From NCBI GenBank assembly GCA_004357015.1, contig SMXE01000245.1:1-5449 (forward strand): DNA of 5,449 bases, written 5' to 3'. Positions 1 to 5,449 of the stretch are shown here, in pieces (the stretch's first letter is position 1; every line of letters begins with the position of its first letter). The translations under genes and the position numbers were made by a program. Under the pieces are notes generated by a model that worked only from the letters and a program-made list of their open reading frames with translations, had not been told where the DNA came from and did no database searches. Origin of the DNA: Caldithrix sp. Its GTDB lineage: Bacteria; Zhuqueibacterota; Zhuqueibacteria; Oceanimicrobiales; Oceanimicrobiaceae.

Positions 1-339
1 GCCGAGGTGGTTTTGGCTTTCCACGATCTCGCGGTAGACGGCAAGCTCGAAAGAGGGGAAGAAACCAAATATATTTACACCCTTTCGCACCGTGATAAAG
101 GCCTGCACCGTCAAATGTTTACGGACAGGCCGGAGATCCTGATTTCCAAAGATGGCGTCGGTTTCCTGGACGATGTTCTGGCTTCCGGACGCTTCGAAAG
201 TGAGGAGGAGAAGATCTTTGTAGTTGAAATTCAAACTCAACGAGCTGGTAAAAAGCTGAGCAATAGGGTGGAGGTGTTTTTCTACTACCCCGGTTTTGAT
301 GGCGAGCCACGAGTGGTGGGAATTAGGCGGGAAGAGTAG
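1..339 (+). CDS. 3' end of an unrecognised protein (partial)
   Basis: The first frame is open from base 1 to a TAG at 337-339, giving 112 residues with the true start probably outside the window. A GTG at 7 could be a start but has no ribosome-binding site in the six bases before it, so I treat the gene as truncated by the window edge. The product is soluble-looking and highly charged, with no membrane segment or signal peptide. The C-terminal half alternates charged and aromatic or aliphatic residues (EEKIFVVEIQTQ, NRVEVFFYYPGF), suggesting a beta-rich fold. I do not recognise the family and assign no function. It lies upstream of, and in the same direction as, the TLC-like transporter, but the 170-bp spacer with inverted repeats argues for separate transcription. 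Confidence 0.6.
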   Translation, partial: AEVVLAFHDLAVDGKLERGEETKYIYTLSHRDKGLHRQMFTDRPEILISKDGVGFLDDVLASGRFESEEEKIFVVEIQTQRAGKKLSNRVEVFFYYPGFDGEPRVVGIRREE

Positions 340-348
340 GGCTTACAA

Positions 349-400
349 TTATTGAGACTGGTGGTCCTAAATTAATGGATTTGTCTCAGTAGGATCCATT
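349..400 (+). other. two overlapping, mutually exclusive inverted repeats in the 340-509 spacer
   Basis: TTATTGAGAC (349-358) can pair with GTCTCAGTAG (383-392), a 10-bp stem with two G-U pairs. AATGGAT (374-380) pairs perfectly with ATCCATT (394-400), followed by TTTT at 399-402. The two stems share bases and cannot coexist. The second could be a weak terminator for the upstream gene; together they could be a switch in the leader of the transporter. Nothing else in the spacer is convincing, and no clear promoter was found. Confidence 0.3.
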
Positions 401-495
401 TTCGCTTTGTCAGTCGTGAATGTTGACCCCGTATTCTTCACATCACTGAAGAGAGCCGCTTTTTGTGCAACGATAAACACATATTTGTAGCCCGA

Positions 496-503
496 AAGGA
501 GGA
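496..503 (+). promoter_or_regulatory. strong Shine-Dalgarno site of the TLC-like transporter
   Basis: The sequence AAAGGAGG is a near-perfect anti-16S match and ends six bases before the ATG at 510. It fixes that ATG as the start and shows that this organism uses classical Shine-Dalgarno initiation. Confidence 0.85.
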
Positions 504-509
504 TAATTA

Positions 510-1850
510 ATGAGTTCAAATGCGCTCAAGAGTATTTTCGCCATTAAGAAGGAAGAATTACCCTTTTCGATTTTGATGTCGCTGTACTTCTTCTTCGTGA
601 TTACGAGTTTCTGGATCCTGAAACCGATCAAGAAAGCACTTTTTATAGATTACTACAAAGAACTGGGCGGTCTTGACCTGTTCAGTTGGCATCTGTTGGG
701 TTCGCAAGCGGAACTTATAGCCAAAGTCTTGAACATGGTGGTTGCCGCAGTGGCTGTTATCGTATTCACTATTCTGTCACGTCGGTTTCAACGAGAAAAA
801 CTGACTGTCATTTTTTCGATTTTTTTTATCGCCTGCTACCTCTTATATGCGACTTTGTTGTCAAGTCCGCAGGGCATAACTGTTTGGACTTTTTATCTTT
901 TCGGTGACCTTTTCAGTACGCTCATGGTAGCGACCTTCTTCGTTTTTCTTAACGACAGCGTCACTTCGGACGCAGCAAAGAGATTATATGGTCTAATTGG
1001 ATTTGGTGGCGTCGCGGGCGGCGTTTTCGGTACCACCAGTGTTAGGGCATTGCTTACACAAGTTTCAAATACTGGTTGGATGTTTGTCTTGGCAGTTATA
1101 GGTTTGGTGATCTCTGGTATTGCAGTCGCGGCTGGCAGAAGGGTGAGCCAGTTTAAGAAGATTTCTGAAGAAAAAATTTCCAATGACCCGGATCAGTCGA
1201 TTATAAAGGGAAAAGGCAATCCGGCTATCGAAGGCGCAAAACTGGTATTTTCATCGAAGTATTTGCTGGGCATCGTTGGCATTGTTGGGCTCTATGAAAT
1301 GGTTTCGACGATTATGGACTTTCAATTCTCAGCGTCGGTGGAACACTTCGTGCAAGGTAGCACGCGCGAGCATTTTGCAACGGTATTTGCGATCACCAAC
1401 TCTGTCGCTATGTTCGTTCAGCTATTTCTGACAAGTTTTGTCATGACAAGATTCGGTGTTGGCATGGCGCTTCTGGTCTTGCCCGTGACAGCCATGTTGG
1501 GATCTTTCGGATTCTTGTTGGTCCCTGTGCTTCTTATGGGTAGTGCTTTAAACACCGCTGACAACGCCTTTAGCTACTCGATAAACCAATCTGCCAAGGA
1601 GTCGTTGTACGTGCCTAGGACCAAAGATGAGAAGTACAGGGCCAAAGCATTCATCGACATGTTCGTGCAACGATTTGCCAAGGCGGCTGCCGTTGGGCTG
1701 AGTCTTTTGATTTCAACCTATTTTGCGGGTGATTTCAGTGCAATCCGTTGGCTGTCTCTCTTGACAGCGGCGATTTTGATTCTATGGTTGTATGTCGCGC
1801 GCATCACAGGAAAGCGCTTTGATGAGCTTACCGCCCACGACTCCAGATAA
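510..1850 (+). CDS. TLC-type (ATP/ADP translocase-like) MFS transporter
   Basis: A 446-residue polytopic inner-membrane protein. I place about twelve helices near residues 19-39, 67-90, 98-118, 123-148, 160-183, 189-209, 251-270, 290-311, 317-330, 331-348, 391-407 and 412-431, with a basic central loop at 210-249 as in MFS proteins. Resemblance to the TLC nucleotide-transporter family rests on LKPIKKALF near residue 37, the YGLIGFGGVAGG segment near 160, and SYSINQSAKESLY plus KYRAKAFIDMF at 355-385, the region best conserved in TLC relatives. Characterised family members exchange ATP for ADP, or import nucleotides, in obligate intracellular bacteria and plastids. Copies in free-living bacteria have unknown substrates, so transport of a nucleotide or other anionic metabolite is inference. 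Length is close to the family norm and the frame is intact. It appears monocistronic. Confidence 0.82.
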   Translation: MSSNALKSIFAIKKEELPFSILMSLYFFFVITSFWILKPIKKALFIDYYKELGGLDLFSWHLLGSQAELIAKVLNMVVAAVAVIVFTILSRRFQREKLTVIFSIFFIACYLLYATLLSSPQGITVWTFYLFGDLFSTLMVATFFVFLNDSVTSDAAKRLYGLIGFGGVAGGVFGTTSVRALLTQVSNTGWMFVLAVIGLVISGIAVAAGRRVSQFKKISEEKISNDPDQSIIKGKGNPAIEGAKLVFSSKYLLGIVGIVGLYEMVSTIMDFQFSASVEHFVQGSTREHFATVFAITNSVAMFVQLFLTSFVMTRFGVGMALLVLPVTAMLGSFGFLLVPVLLMGSALNTADNAFSYSINQSAKESLYVPRTKDEKYRAKAFIDMFVQRFAKAAAVGLSLLISTYFAGDFSAIRWLSLLTAAILILWLYVARITGKRFDELTAHDSR

Positions 1851-1876
1851 CAATTAGAAAAGGCAAGTCACTCCTG

Positions 1877-1957
1877 AAGCGGTTGCGCTTGTGCGACATC
1901 TATCATATCGTGATGTGTGTTGTCCTGAAACCCAGAGGGGTTTCATTGTGCAACGCC
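1877..1957 (+). other. cluster of inverted repeats, possible structured 3' UTR or small RNA
   Basis: Downstream of the transporter, TGAAACCC (1926-1933) and GGGTTTCA (1938-1945) form a perfect 8-bp stem with an AGAG tetraloop. ACATC (1896-1900) pairs with GATGT (1912-1916). GTTGCGC (1882-1888) can pair with GTGCAAC (1948-1954, one G-U), enclosing both hairpins in a three-way-junction-like fold. AAGCG/CGCTT (1877-1881, 1886-1890) is a competing local hairpin. No T-run follows, so it is not a standard terminator. Individually the stems are short; only the 8-bp hairpin is convincing on its own. Confidence 0.3.
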
Positions 1958-2045
1958 TGTTAATTTCATAGTGAAAAAAATGGCTAAACATTTTTGACCC
2001 TTTGTGCTTGTATGATCGATGTTATTGTGAATGTAATGACTAAGA

Positions 2046-2078
2046 AAACAACAAGTTGTATTAGTTGTTTAGTTTTTT
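2046..2078 (+). terminator. AT-rich terminator-like hairpin
   Basis: AAACAAC (2046-2052) pairs perfectly with GTTGTTT (2064-2070) across an 11-base loop, followed by AG and six T residues (2073-2078). The shape is that of an intrinsic terminator on the plus strand, but the stem has only two G-C pairs, so its strength is doubtful. It could end the transporter transcript after a long, roughly 200-base 3' UTR, or belong to a separate small transcript. Confidence 0.4.
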
Positions 2079-2098
2079 GTGTTTGCCATGGCACGAAG

Positions 2099-2116
2099 TT
2101 TGTTGTATATAACAAA
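2099..2116. repeat. short palindrome, TTTGTT / AACAAA
   Basis: TTTGTT (2099-2104) and AACAAA (2111-2116) are perfect inverted arms around GTATAT. It lies between the two T-tailed hairpins. It could be an operator-like site or a third small hairpin; the sequence does not decide, and in such AT-rich DNA chance is plausible. Confidence 0.2.
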
Positions 2117-2119
2117 GAT

Positions 2120-2189
2120 AACCGAGTTTATTATGCTGGATTGGCAACTCCCCTGACGCCGATTTATGCATAATGACTCGGTTTTTTTT
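2120..2189 (+). terminator. long three-segment hairpin with T8 tail
   Basis: Three stacked arms pair in order: AACCGAGT (2120-2127) with ACTCGGTT (2176-2183), ATTATGC (2130-2136) with GCATAAT (2168-2174), and ATTGGC (2140-2145) with GCCGAT (2158-2163, one G-U). They are separated by small internal loops and capped by a 12-base loop, AACTCCCCTGAC. The outer arm runs into eight consecutive T residues (2182-2189), as in an intrinsic terminator on the plus strand. With 21 pairs it is far longer than a typical terminator stem. It may therefore be the 3' module of a small RNA ending here, or a terminator derived from a mobile-element end. The inverted repeat is certain; the terminator role is likely. 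Confidence 0.7.
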
Positions 2190-2234
2190 GTGTAAGAACC
2201 GCTCCCAGGCACCATCAAACGACGATGACAGAAA

Positions 2235-2402
2235 ATGGAATTATACGACGCGTTACGTGAAGATGACGACCTGATGACCCGCTTTGACTCGAGGCTTGCA
2301 AAGGAACGTCGTGTGTGGCGTTCTCTGGTGGATCGCCTTGCAATCCAGGCGGCGTTGGATATCGGCGTGCGGCACGGGATTGCATTCCATTCTTTTGAGT
2401 GA
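2235..2402 (+). CDS. 55-residue hypothetical protein
   Basis: An ATG at 2235 opens a 55-codon frame ending in TGA at 2400-2402; an in-frame TGA at 2226 rules out a longer version. The product starts MELYDALRED and continues with an Arg/Leu-rich helical stretch (KERRVWRSLVDRLAIQAAL) to HGIAFHSFE. Composition and heptad-like spacing of hydrophobic residues look like a real, mostly helical soluble protein rather than noise. GC content is clearly higher than in the AT-rich spacer before it. It ends 13 bp from the convergent stop of the small membrane protein, a spacing typical of genuine gene ends. Against it: no good Shine-Dalgarno site before the ATG (only GACAGAAA). An internal ATG at 2274 is an alternative start. 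I do not recognise a family; a fragment of a larger lost gene is possible. Confidence 0.5.
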   Translation: MELYDALREDDDLMTRFDSRLAKERRVWRSLVDRLAIQAALDIGVRHGIAFHSFE

Positions 2403-2415
2403 TTATAGCCCGCGT

Positions 2416-2685
2416 TTAACTCTTGGCGATCAGATAGAGCCCGAAGATGACCAGCAGAGCAGGCAGGAACGGTCCCAGAATGAAGAGTGGCGCAAACAAT
2501 ATTGCCAGCAGCGCGGTTACCGCAGCAAACGGCAGCAGTAGGGCAAGGAGCATGACCCCCAGAACAGCGCCGAAAATTTGAAATGGAATGGTCAAAATAA
2601 ACAGACTCGCTTTGAAAAGAAAGCCAAGTAATTTGAAAAAGATCAGAAATAATGCAAAGAGAATCAGAACGGCAGCAAGTTCCAT
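2416..2685 (-). CDS. small, very hydrophobic membrane protein (89 residues)
   Basis: The ATG at 2685 is preceded by GGGAGGG five bases upstream, a strong Shine-Dalgarno site, and the frame ends in TAA at 2418-2416. Nearly the whole protein is hydrophobic, with room for three or four tightly packed helices near residues 4-20, 22-49, 52-71 and 73-87. The only charged residues are E2, K18, K25 and K88. There is no cleavable signal peptide and no conserved soluble domain. I do not recognise the family and assign no function; an accessory or stress-related small inner-membrane protein is possible. It lies 92 bp downstream of the decayed RND pump on the same strand and may once have been co-transcribed with it, though its own strong ribosome-binding site suggests it is still expressed. 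Confidence 0.75.
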   Translation of the reverse strand: MELAAVLILFALFLIFFKLLGFLFKASLFILTIPFQIFGAVLGVMLLALLLPFAAVTALLAILFAPLFILGPFLPALLVIFGLYLIAKS

Positions 2686-2690
2686 CGTAC

Positions 2691-2697
2691 CCTCCCA
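2691..2697 (-). promoter_or_regulatory. Shine-Dalgarno site of the 89-residue membrane protein
   Basis: On the minus strand TGGGAGG sits just before GTACG and the ATG at 2685. It is the main argument that this minus-strand frame, rather than an overlapping longer frame, is the real gene. Confidence 0.75.
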
Positions 2698-2777
2698 AGG
2701 TTAATCATCGCTTTTGATACGTCAGAGGATTGGAGAGAGTTTCCGCAACTACCCGAATTTCCTGCCCGAAAATAGAG

Positions 2778-2951
2778 TCAGACTTCCTTCACCAAGACTC
2801 CTTCTGCATCCGACAAAGGTTCAGTCTCATCGCCGTTGAATCTGGTGGCCAGCTTTTCGCGCGCCTATTCACTGCCATGGTCCACGACGTCGTAGACCAT
2901 CGGTATGATGATCAGAGTGAGAAAGGTTGATACTGCAAGACCGAAGAGTGA
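2778..2951 (-). pseudogene. C-terminal remnant of an RND efflux transporter
   Basis: Read on the minus strand from 2951, the frame encodes SLFGLAVSTFLTL followed by IIIPMVYDVVD. This matches the last transmembrane helix of RND (AcrB/heavy-metal-efflux superfamily) pumps, where a G-G-x-x-x-S-T-x-L-T-L...P-V-x-Y pattern is typical. After DHGSE comes an in-frame TAG (2867-2865), yet the same frame continues as a plausible hydrophilic tail (AREKLATRF through GVLVKEV) for 28 codons to a TGA at 2780-2778. The remaining roughly 1,000 residues of a normal RND protein are absent: upstream of about 2951 the resemblance fades and the DNA becomes the 3' end of argH. No start codon or ribosome-binding site serves this fragment. 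I read it as a dead gene end left after a deletion or rearrangement. The membrane-helix match is clear; the exact RND subfamily is not. Confidence 0.7.
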
Positions 2952-2979
2952 ATTAGGAAGGTATGGTGCGGTGAACGGG

Positions 2980-4158
2980 TCAGCGGTATTTTGTTGCTAT
3001 TTTCTGGTACGCCTCTCTGAAAGGCATGCCGTTCTTAACCAGTTCATAAACCCTTTCAGTGGCATACACTTCATCGGTAAGCGCGCGTTCGCATTTTTCC
3101 GGGTTCACACGGAGGTTGTCGAAAACCAGCGCCATGATATTCAGACAGCTTTGGGTAACGTCCAGACCGCGCATCGTCGGTTCTTTGGTGAGCTGCGCAT
3201 CGCGGTGGTAGCCTGTGATGAGGTTGGCGAGGGTTGTTTTAAGTTGCAATTCTACTGCAATTATTTCGTGGTATTTCGCCCGTACCAACTCGAGCACGTC
3301 CGGATTTGTTTTCTGTGGCATAATCGAACTGCCGGTGCAAAGCGCGTCCGGCAACTCGAAGTAGCCGAGTTCCGGCAGGCTGAACAGGATAATGTCGGAG
3401 GCGACTCTATTAAGATCAAACATGATTTGGCTCAGGCCGTGCAGCAGGGTGGACTCAAATTTTCCGCGACTGAGCTGCACGTAAATCGGATTGCTCTGCA
3501 CGCTGGCAAAACCGAGTTTGTCTGCCGTGTACTGCCGGTCGACTGCCAACGGCACACCGTAGCCGGCGCCCGTTCCCAGCGGGGATTGGTCCATCAAAGC
3601 GCGCGCCGTTTCGAGCAACTTCAAATTGTCCTGCATGGAATCGATGAACGCTCCGGCCCAGAGCGCAATGGATGAGGGCATGGCTTTGCGCGTGTGCGTA
3701 TACCCAGGCAATTTTATTTCCCCGAATTTCGTCGTGAAACCCGACAGGCTCGTACAAAGCTTTTCCACCAATTTCGTGCAATTCTTCAGCTCGTGTTTGT
3801 AGTACAAACGCAAGGCCGTGAGCACCTGGTCGTTGCGTGAGCGCGCTGTGTGGATTTTCTTGCCAAGTTCGCCCAACTCTTGTGTCACGTGCAGCTCGAT
3901 GGCGGTGTGGCAGTCCTCGTGCTCCGGCAGGATTTCAAATTCGCCCTTTTCGTTGAGCCGAATGATCTCTTGCAGCAGGGCTGTCAGCGCGCTGACCTCC
4001 TTTTCTTGCAGGACACCAATCTGGCCCAGCATCTCAGCGTGCGCGATGGATGCGGTACAGTCGTACTTCACCAACCTCTGGTCGAGCAAGTAGTCGTTGC
4101 CGACGGTAAATGCCGCCACAACTTTATTGAGCGGTGTGCCTTTGTCCCAGAGCGTCAT
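2980..4158 (-). CDS. argH: argininosuccinate lyase, C-terminally short
   Basis: ArgH cleaves argininosuccinate to arginine and fumarate, the last step of arginine synthesis, as a cytosolic homotetramer of the fumarase/aspartase superfamily. Visible signatures are HTARSRNDQV (103-112), PGYTH (151-155, holding a conserved active-site histidine), the SPLGTGAGYG loop (192-201), and the superfamily signature GSSIMPQKTNPD (276-287) carrying the catalytic serine. The ATG at 4158 begins TLWDKG, which fits the family's usual N terminus, although its ribosome-binding site is poor (A-rich). The protein has 392 residues against about 425-460 for typical relatives. It stops 14 residues after the conserved PFREAY motif, so most of the small C-terminal domain is missing. 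All recognised catalytic loops are intact, so activity is plausible but not assured. It lies 56 bp downstream of argG and is probably co-transcribed. The truncation coincides with the RND remnant. Confidence 0.95.
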   Translation of the reverse strand: MTLWDKGTPLNKVVAAFTVGNDYLLDQRLVKYDCTASIAHAEMLGQIGVLQEKEVSALTALLQEIIRLNEKGEFEILPEHEDCHTAIELHVTQELGELGKKIHTARSRNDQVLTALRLYYKHELKNCTKLVEKLCTSLSGFTTKFGEIKLPGYTHTRKAMPSSIALWAGAFIDSMQDNLKLLETARALMDQSPLGTGAGYGVPLAVDRQYTADKLGFASVQSNPIYVQLSRGKFESTLLHGLSQIMFDLNRVASDIILFSLPELGYFELPDALCTGSSIMPQKTNPDVLELVRAKYHEIIAVELQLKTTLANLITGYHRDAQLTKEPTMRGLDVTQSCLNIMALVFDNLRVNPEKCERALTDEVYATERVYELVKNGMPFREAYQKIATKYR

Positions 4159-4214
4159 TTTATTTTACCATGATATCTCAAAGAAAAATCCGCAGCTAAT
4201 TTTACTGCACAAAA

Positions 4215-5449
4215 CTACTGCTTCTCCCGCCAGTCGTACGGTTTGCGCTTCCGCAAAACCAGGTGGTGCGCTTTCAACCTGATGGCGTTGATGTTGATGA
4301 ATCCCTGCGAGTCGGTGGCATTGAAGCCGCCTTCCACGTCCATGCTGGACAGGTCCTGGTCGTAAAGCGAGGTCGGAGACTCGCGCCCGATGACGTTGAC
4401 GTTGCCCTTGTAGAGTGACAGCACAACTTTGCCGTCGATGGCTTCCTGCGTTTTTTGAAAAGCATGCATGAGAAAATCCATTTCCGGCGAGAACCAGAAG
4501 CCGTTGTAGATCAGTTCGGCGAATTTCGGAATCAGCGTGTCACGCAGGTGCATCACCTCTTTGTCCATGGCGATGCCCTCCAGGTCGCGGTGGGCCAGCC
4601 ACAGAATCGTGCCTGCTGGTGACTCGTAAACCCCGCGCGATTTGATGCCGATGAATCGGTTCTCCACCATGTCCAGCCGCCCGATGCCGTGTTTGCTGCC
4701 GAGTTCATTCAAATAGATGAACAGGTCGAGCGCGGTCTCGTGTGTGGCGCCATCGTTTTGATTGACCACTTTCACCGGGTCGCCATTCTTGAAATGAATT
4801 TCGATGACGATCTCTTCGTCCGGCGTTTCCTGCAGTGAACGCGTCCAGGAAAACACGCTTTCCGGCGGCCGGTACATTGTGTCTTCCAGCACGCCGGCCT
4901 CATGACTGATGTGCATGAGGTTCTCGTCCTCGCTGTAAGGTTTTGCCTTCGAAGCCTTGACCGGAATTTTCCACTCTTCAGCGTAGTTCAGCAAGTCGGT
5001 GCGGCCTTTGAATTGCGCCAGAAACTCCGGGTCCTTCCAGGGCGAAACAATCTTGATGTCGGGCGCCAACCCATAATAAGCCAGCTCAAACCGCACCTGA
5101 TCGTTGCCCTTGCCAGTGGCGCCGTGCGAGACGTACCCGGCGCCTTCCTTTTGCGCGATTTCGATTTGCTTCTTGGCCAGCAGCGGCCGCGCCAGCGCCG
5201 TGCCAAGCAGGTAACGGCCCTCGTAAAGCGCGTTGCCGCGCAGGGCGGGGAAGATGTAGTCGGTTACAAACTCTTCACGCAGGTCTTCGGTGTGAACGGC
5301 CGAGGCGCCGGTGGCAACCGCTTTTTTCTCGACAGCGTCAAAGTCCTCCCTTTGGCCGACGTTGCCGACAAAGCAAATGACTTCGAATCCCTGGTTTTGC
5401 AGCCACTTCAAAATAACCGATGTGTCCAGACCACCGCTGTAAGCGAGTA
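4215..5449 (-). CDS. argG: argininosuccinate synthase (5' end cut by window)
   Basis: ArgG condenses citrulline and aspartate with ATP, releasing AMP and pyrophosphate, to form argininosuccinate in the cytosol. The frame enters at the window edge reading [10 protein letters not shown], the N-type ATP pyrophosphatase P-loop, so only about eight N-terminal codons are missing; 410 full codons are visible. Further family landmarks are [25 protein letters not shown], the second signature [17 protein letters not shown] (about 105-121 of the visible protein), [12 protein letters not shown] (174-185) and [11 protein letters not shown] (262-272). The TAG stop is at 4217-4215. GNVGQREDF and the overall layout resemble the human/yeast-like subtype rather than the E. 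coli enzyme. The length is normal and no frameshift is present. It is the promoter-proximal gene of an argG-argH pair; its promoter lies outside the window. Confidence 0.97.
   Translation of the reverse strand, partial: LAYSGGLDTSVILKWLQNQGFEVICFVGNVGQREDFDAVEKKAVATGASAVHTEDLREEFVTDYIFPALRGNALYEGRYLLGTALARPLLAKKQIEIAQKEGAGYVSHGATGKGNDQVRFELAYYGLAPDIKIVSPWKDPEFLAQFKGRTDLLNYAEEWKIPVKASKAKPYSEDENLMHISHEAGVLEDTMYRPPESVFSWTRSLQETPDEEIVIEIHFKNGDPVKVVNQNDGATHETALDLFIYLNELGSKHGIGRLDMVENRFIGIKSRGVYESPAGTILWLAHRDLEGIAMDKEVMHLRDTLIPKFAELIYNGFWFSPEMDFLMHAFQKTQEAIDGKVVLSLYKGNVNVIGRESPTSLYDQDLSSMDVEGGFNATDSQGFININAIRLKAHHLVLRKRKPYDWREKQ

Noticed and set aside
423..452. TTGACC as the -35 box of the transporter gene
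   Set aside because: No acceptable -10 box lies 16-18 bases downstream (CTGAAG/TGAAGA).
463..1955. Direct repeat TTGTGCAACG at 463-472 and 1946-1955 flanking the transporter gene
   Set aside because: A 10-mer repeated by chance is expected several times in 5 kb, and the flanks do not match; not evidence of an inserted cassette.
1994..2016. TTGACC and TATGAT as a promoter for a small RNA
   Set aside because: Each box looks good alone, but they are only 11 bases apart, too close for a sigma-70-type promoter.
2120..2183. Hairpin as an integron attC site, retron RNA or IS200/IS605 end
   Set aside because: No attC core (RYYYAAC/GTTRRRY), no reverse transcriptase and no transposase in the window.
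2179..2201. CGGTT/AACCG alternative pairing as an antiterminator
   Set aside because: The competing arm is transcribed after the T-run, so it could not prevent termination in the classical way.
2069..2698. 209-codon minus-strand frame across the spacer and small genes
   Set aside because: Cys/Ser/Arg-rich low-quality composition and no ribosome-binding site; it overlaps the better-supported 89-residue gene in another frame.
2905..3675. 256-codon plus-strand frame opposite argH
   Set aside because: It is the antisense shadow of the argH coding sequence, which has clear family motifs.

Overview
This is a mid-GC bacterial chromosomal window, apparently from a free-living organism because it carries the last two steps of arginine biosynthesis. 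The argininosuccinate synthase is of the subtype shared with eukaryotes. The lyase resembles Bacteroidota-type ArgH around its substrate loops (for example the AMPSS..LW segment). Two genes have strong Shine-Dalgarno sites (AAAGGAGG, GGGAGGG), which is atypical for Bacteroidota proper. A lineage in or near the FCB group (Calditrichota, KSB1 or Ignavibacteriota-like) is my best guess; it is an inference from remembered family sequences, not a placement.

Layout, left to right. (1) 1-339, plus strand: the 3' end of an unrecognised gene. (2) 340-509: an intergenic spacer with two overlapping inverted repeats that cannot form together. (3) 510-1850, plus strand: a 12-helix membrane protein of the ATP/ADP-translocase-like (TLC) branch of the major facilitator superfamily. 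(4) 1851-2234: an AT-rich, gene-free stretch full of inverted repeats, including a long three-segment hairpin followed by eight T residues. (5) 2235-2402, plus strand: a 55-codon ORF that reads like real protein. It converges, 13 bp apart, on (6) 2416-2685, minus strand: an 89-residue, almost wholly hydrophobic membrane protein. (7) 2778-2951, minus strand: the decayed C-terminal end of an RND efflux pump, interrupted by an in-frame TAG. (8) 2980-4158, minus strand: argH, which is short at its C terminus and ends right where the RND remnant begins. (9) 4215-5449, minus strand: argG, cut by the window edge about eight codons after its start.

argG and argH form a two-gene minus-strand unit with a 56-bp gap. 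ArgG joins citrulline and aspartate using ATP, and ArgH splits the product into arginine and fumarate. The transporter, the small membrane protein and the RND remnant have no visible functional tie to arginine synthesis. The argH/RND boundary looks like a rearrangement scar. The most unexplained part is the structured intergenic region plus small ORF at about 1877-2402. I see no CRISPR array, transposase, integrase, tRNA or rRNA gene, and no clear evidence of a new multi-gene system.
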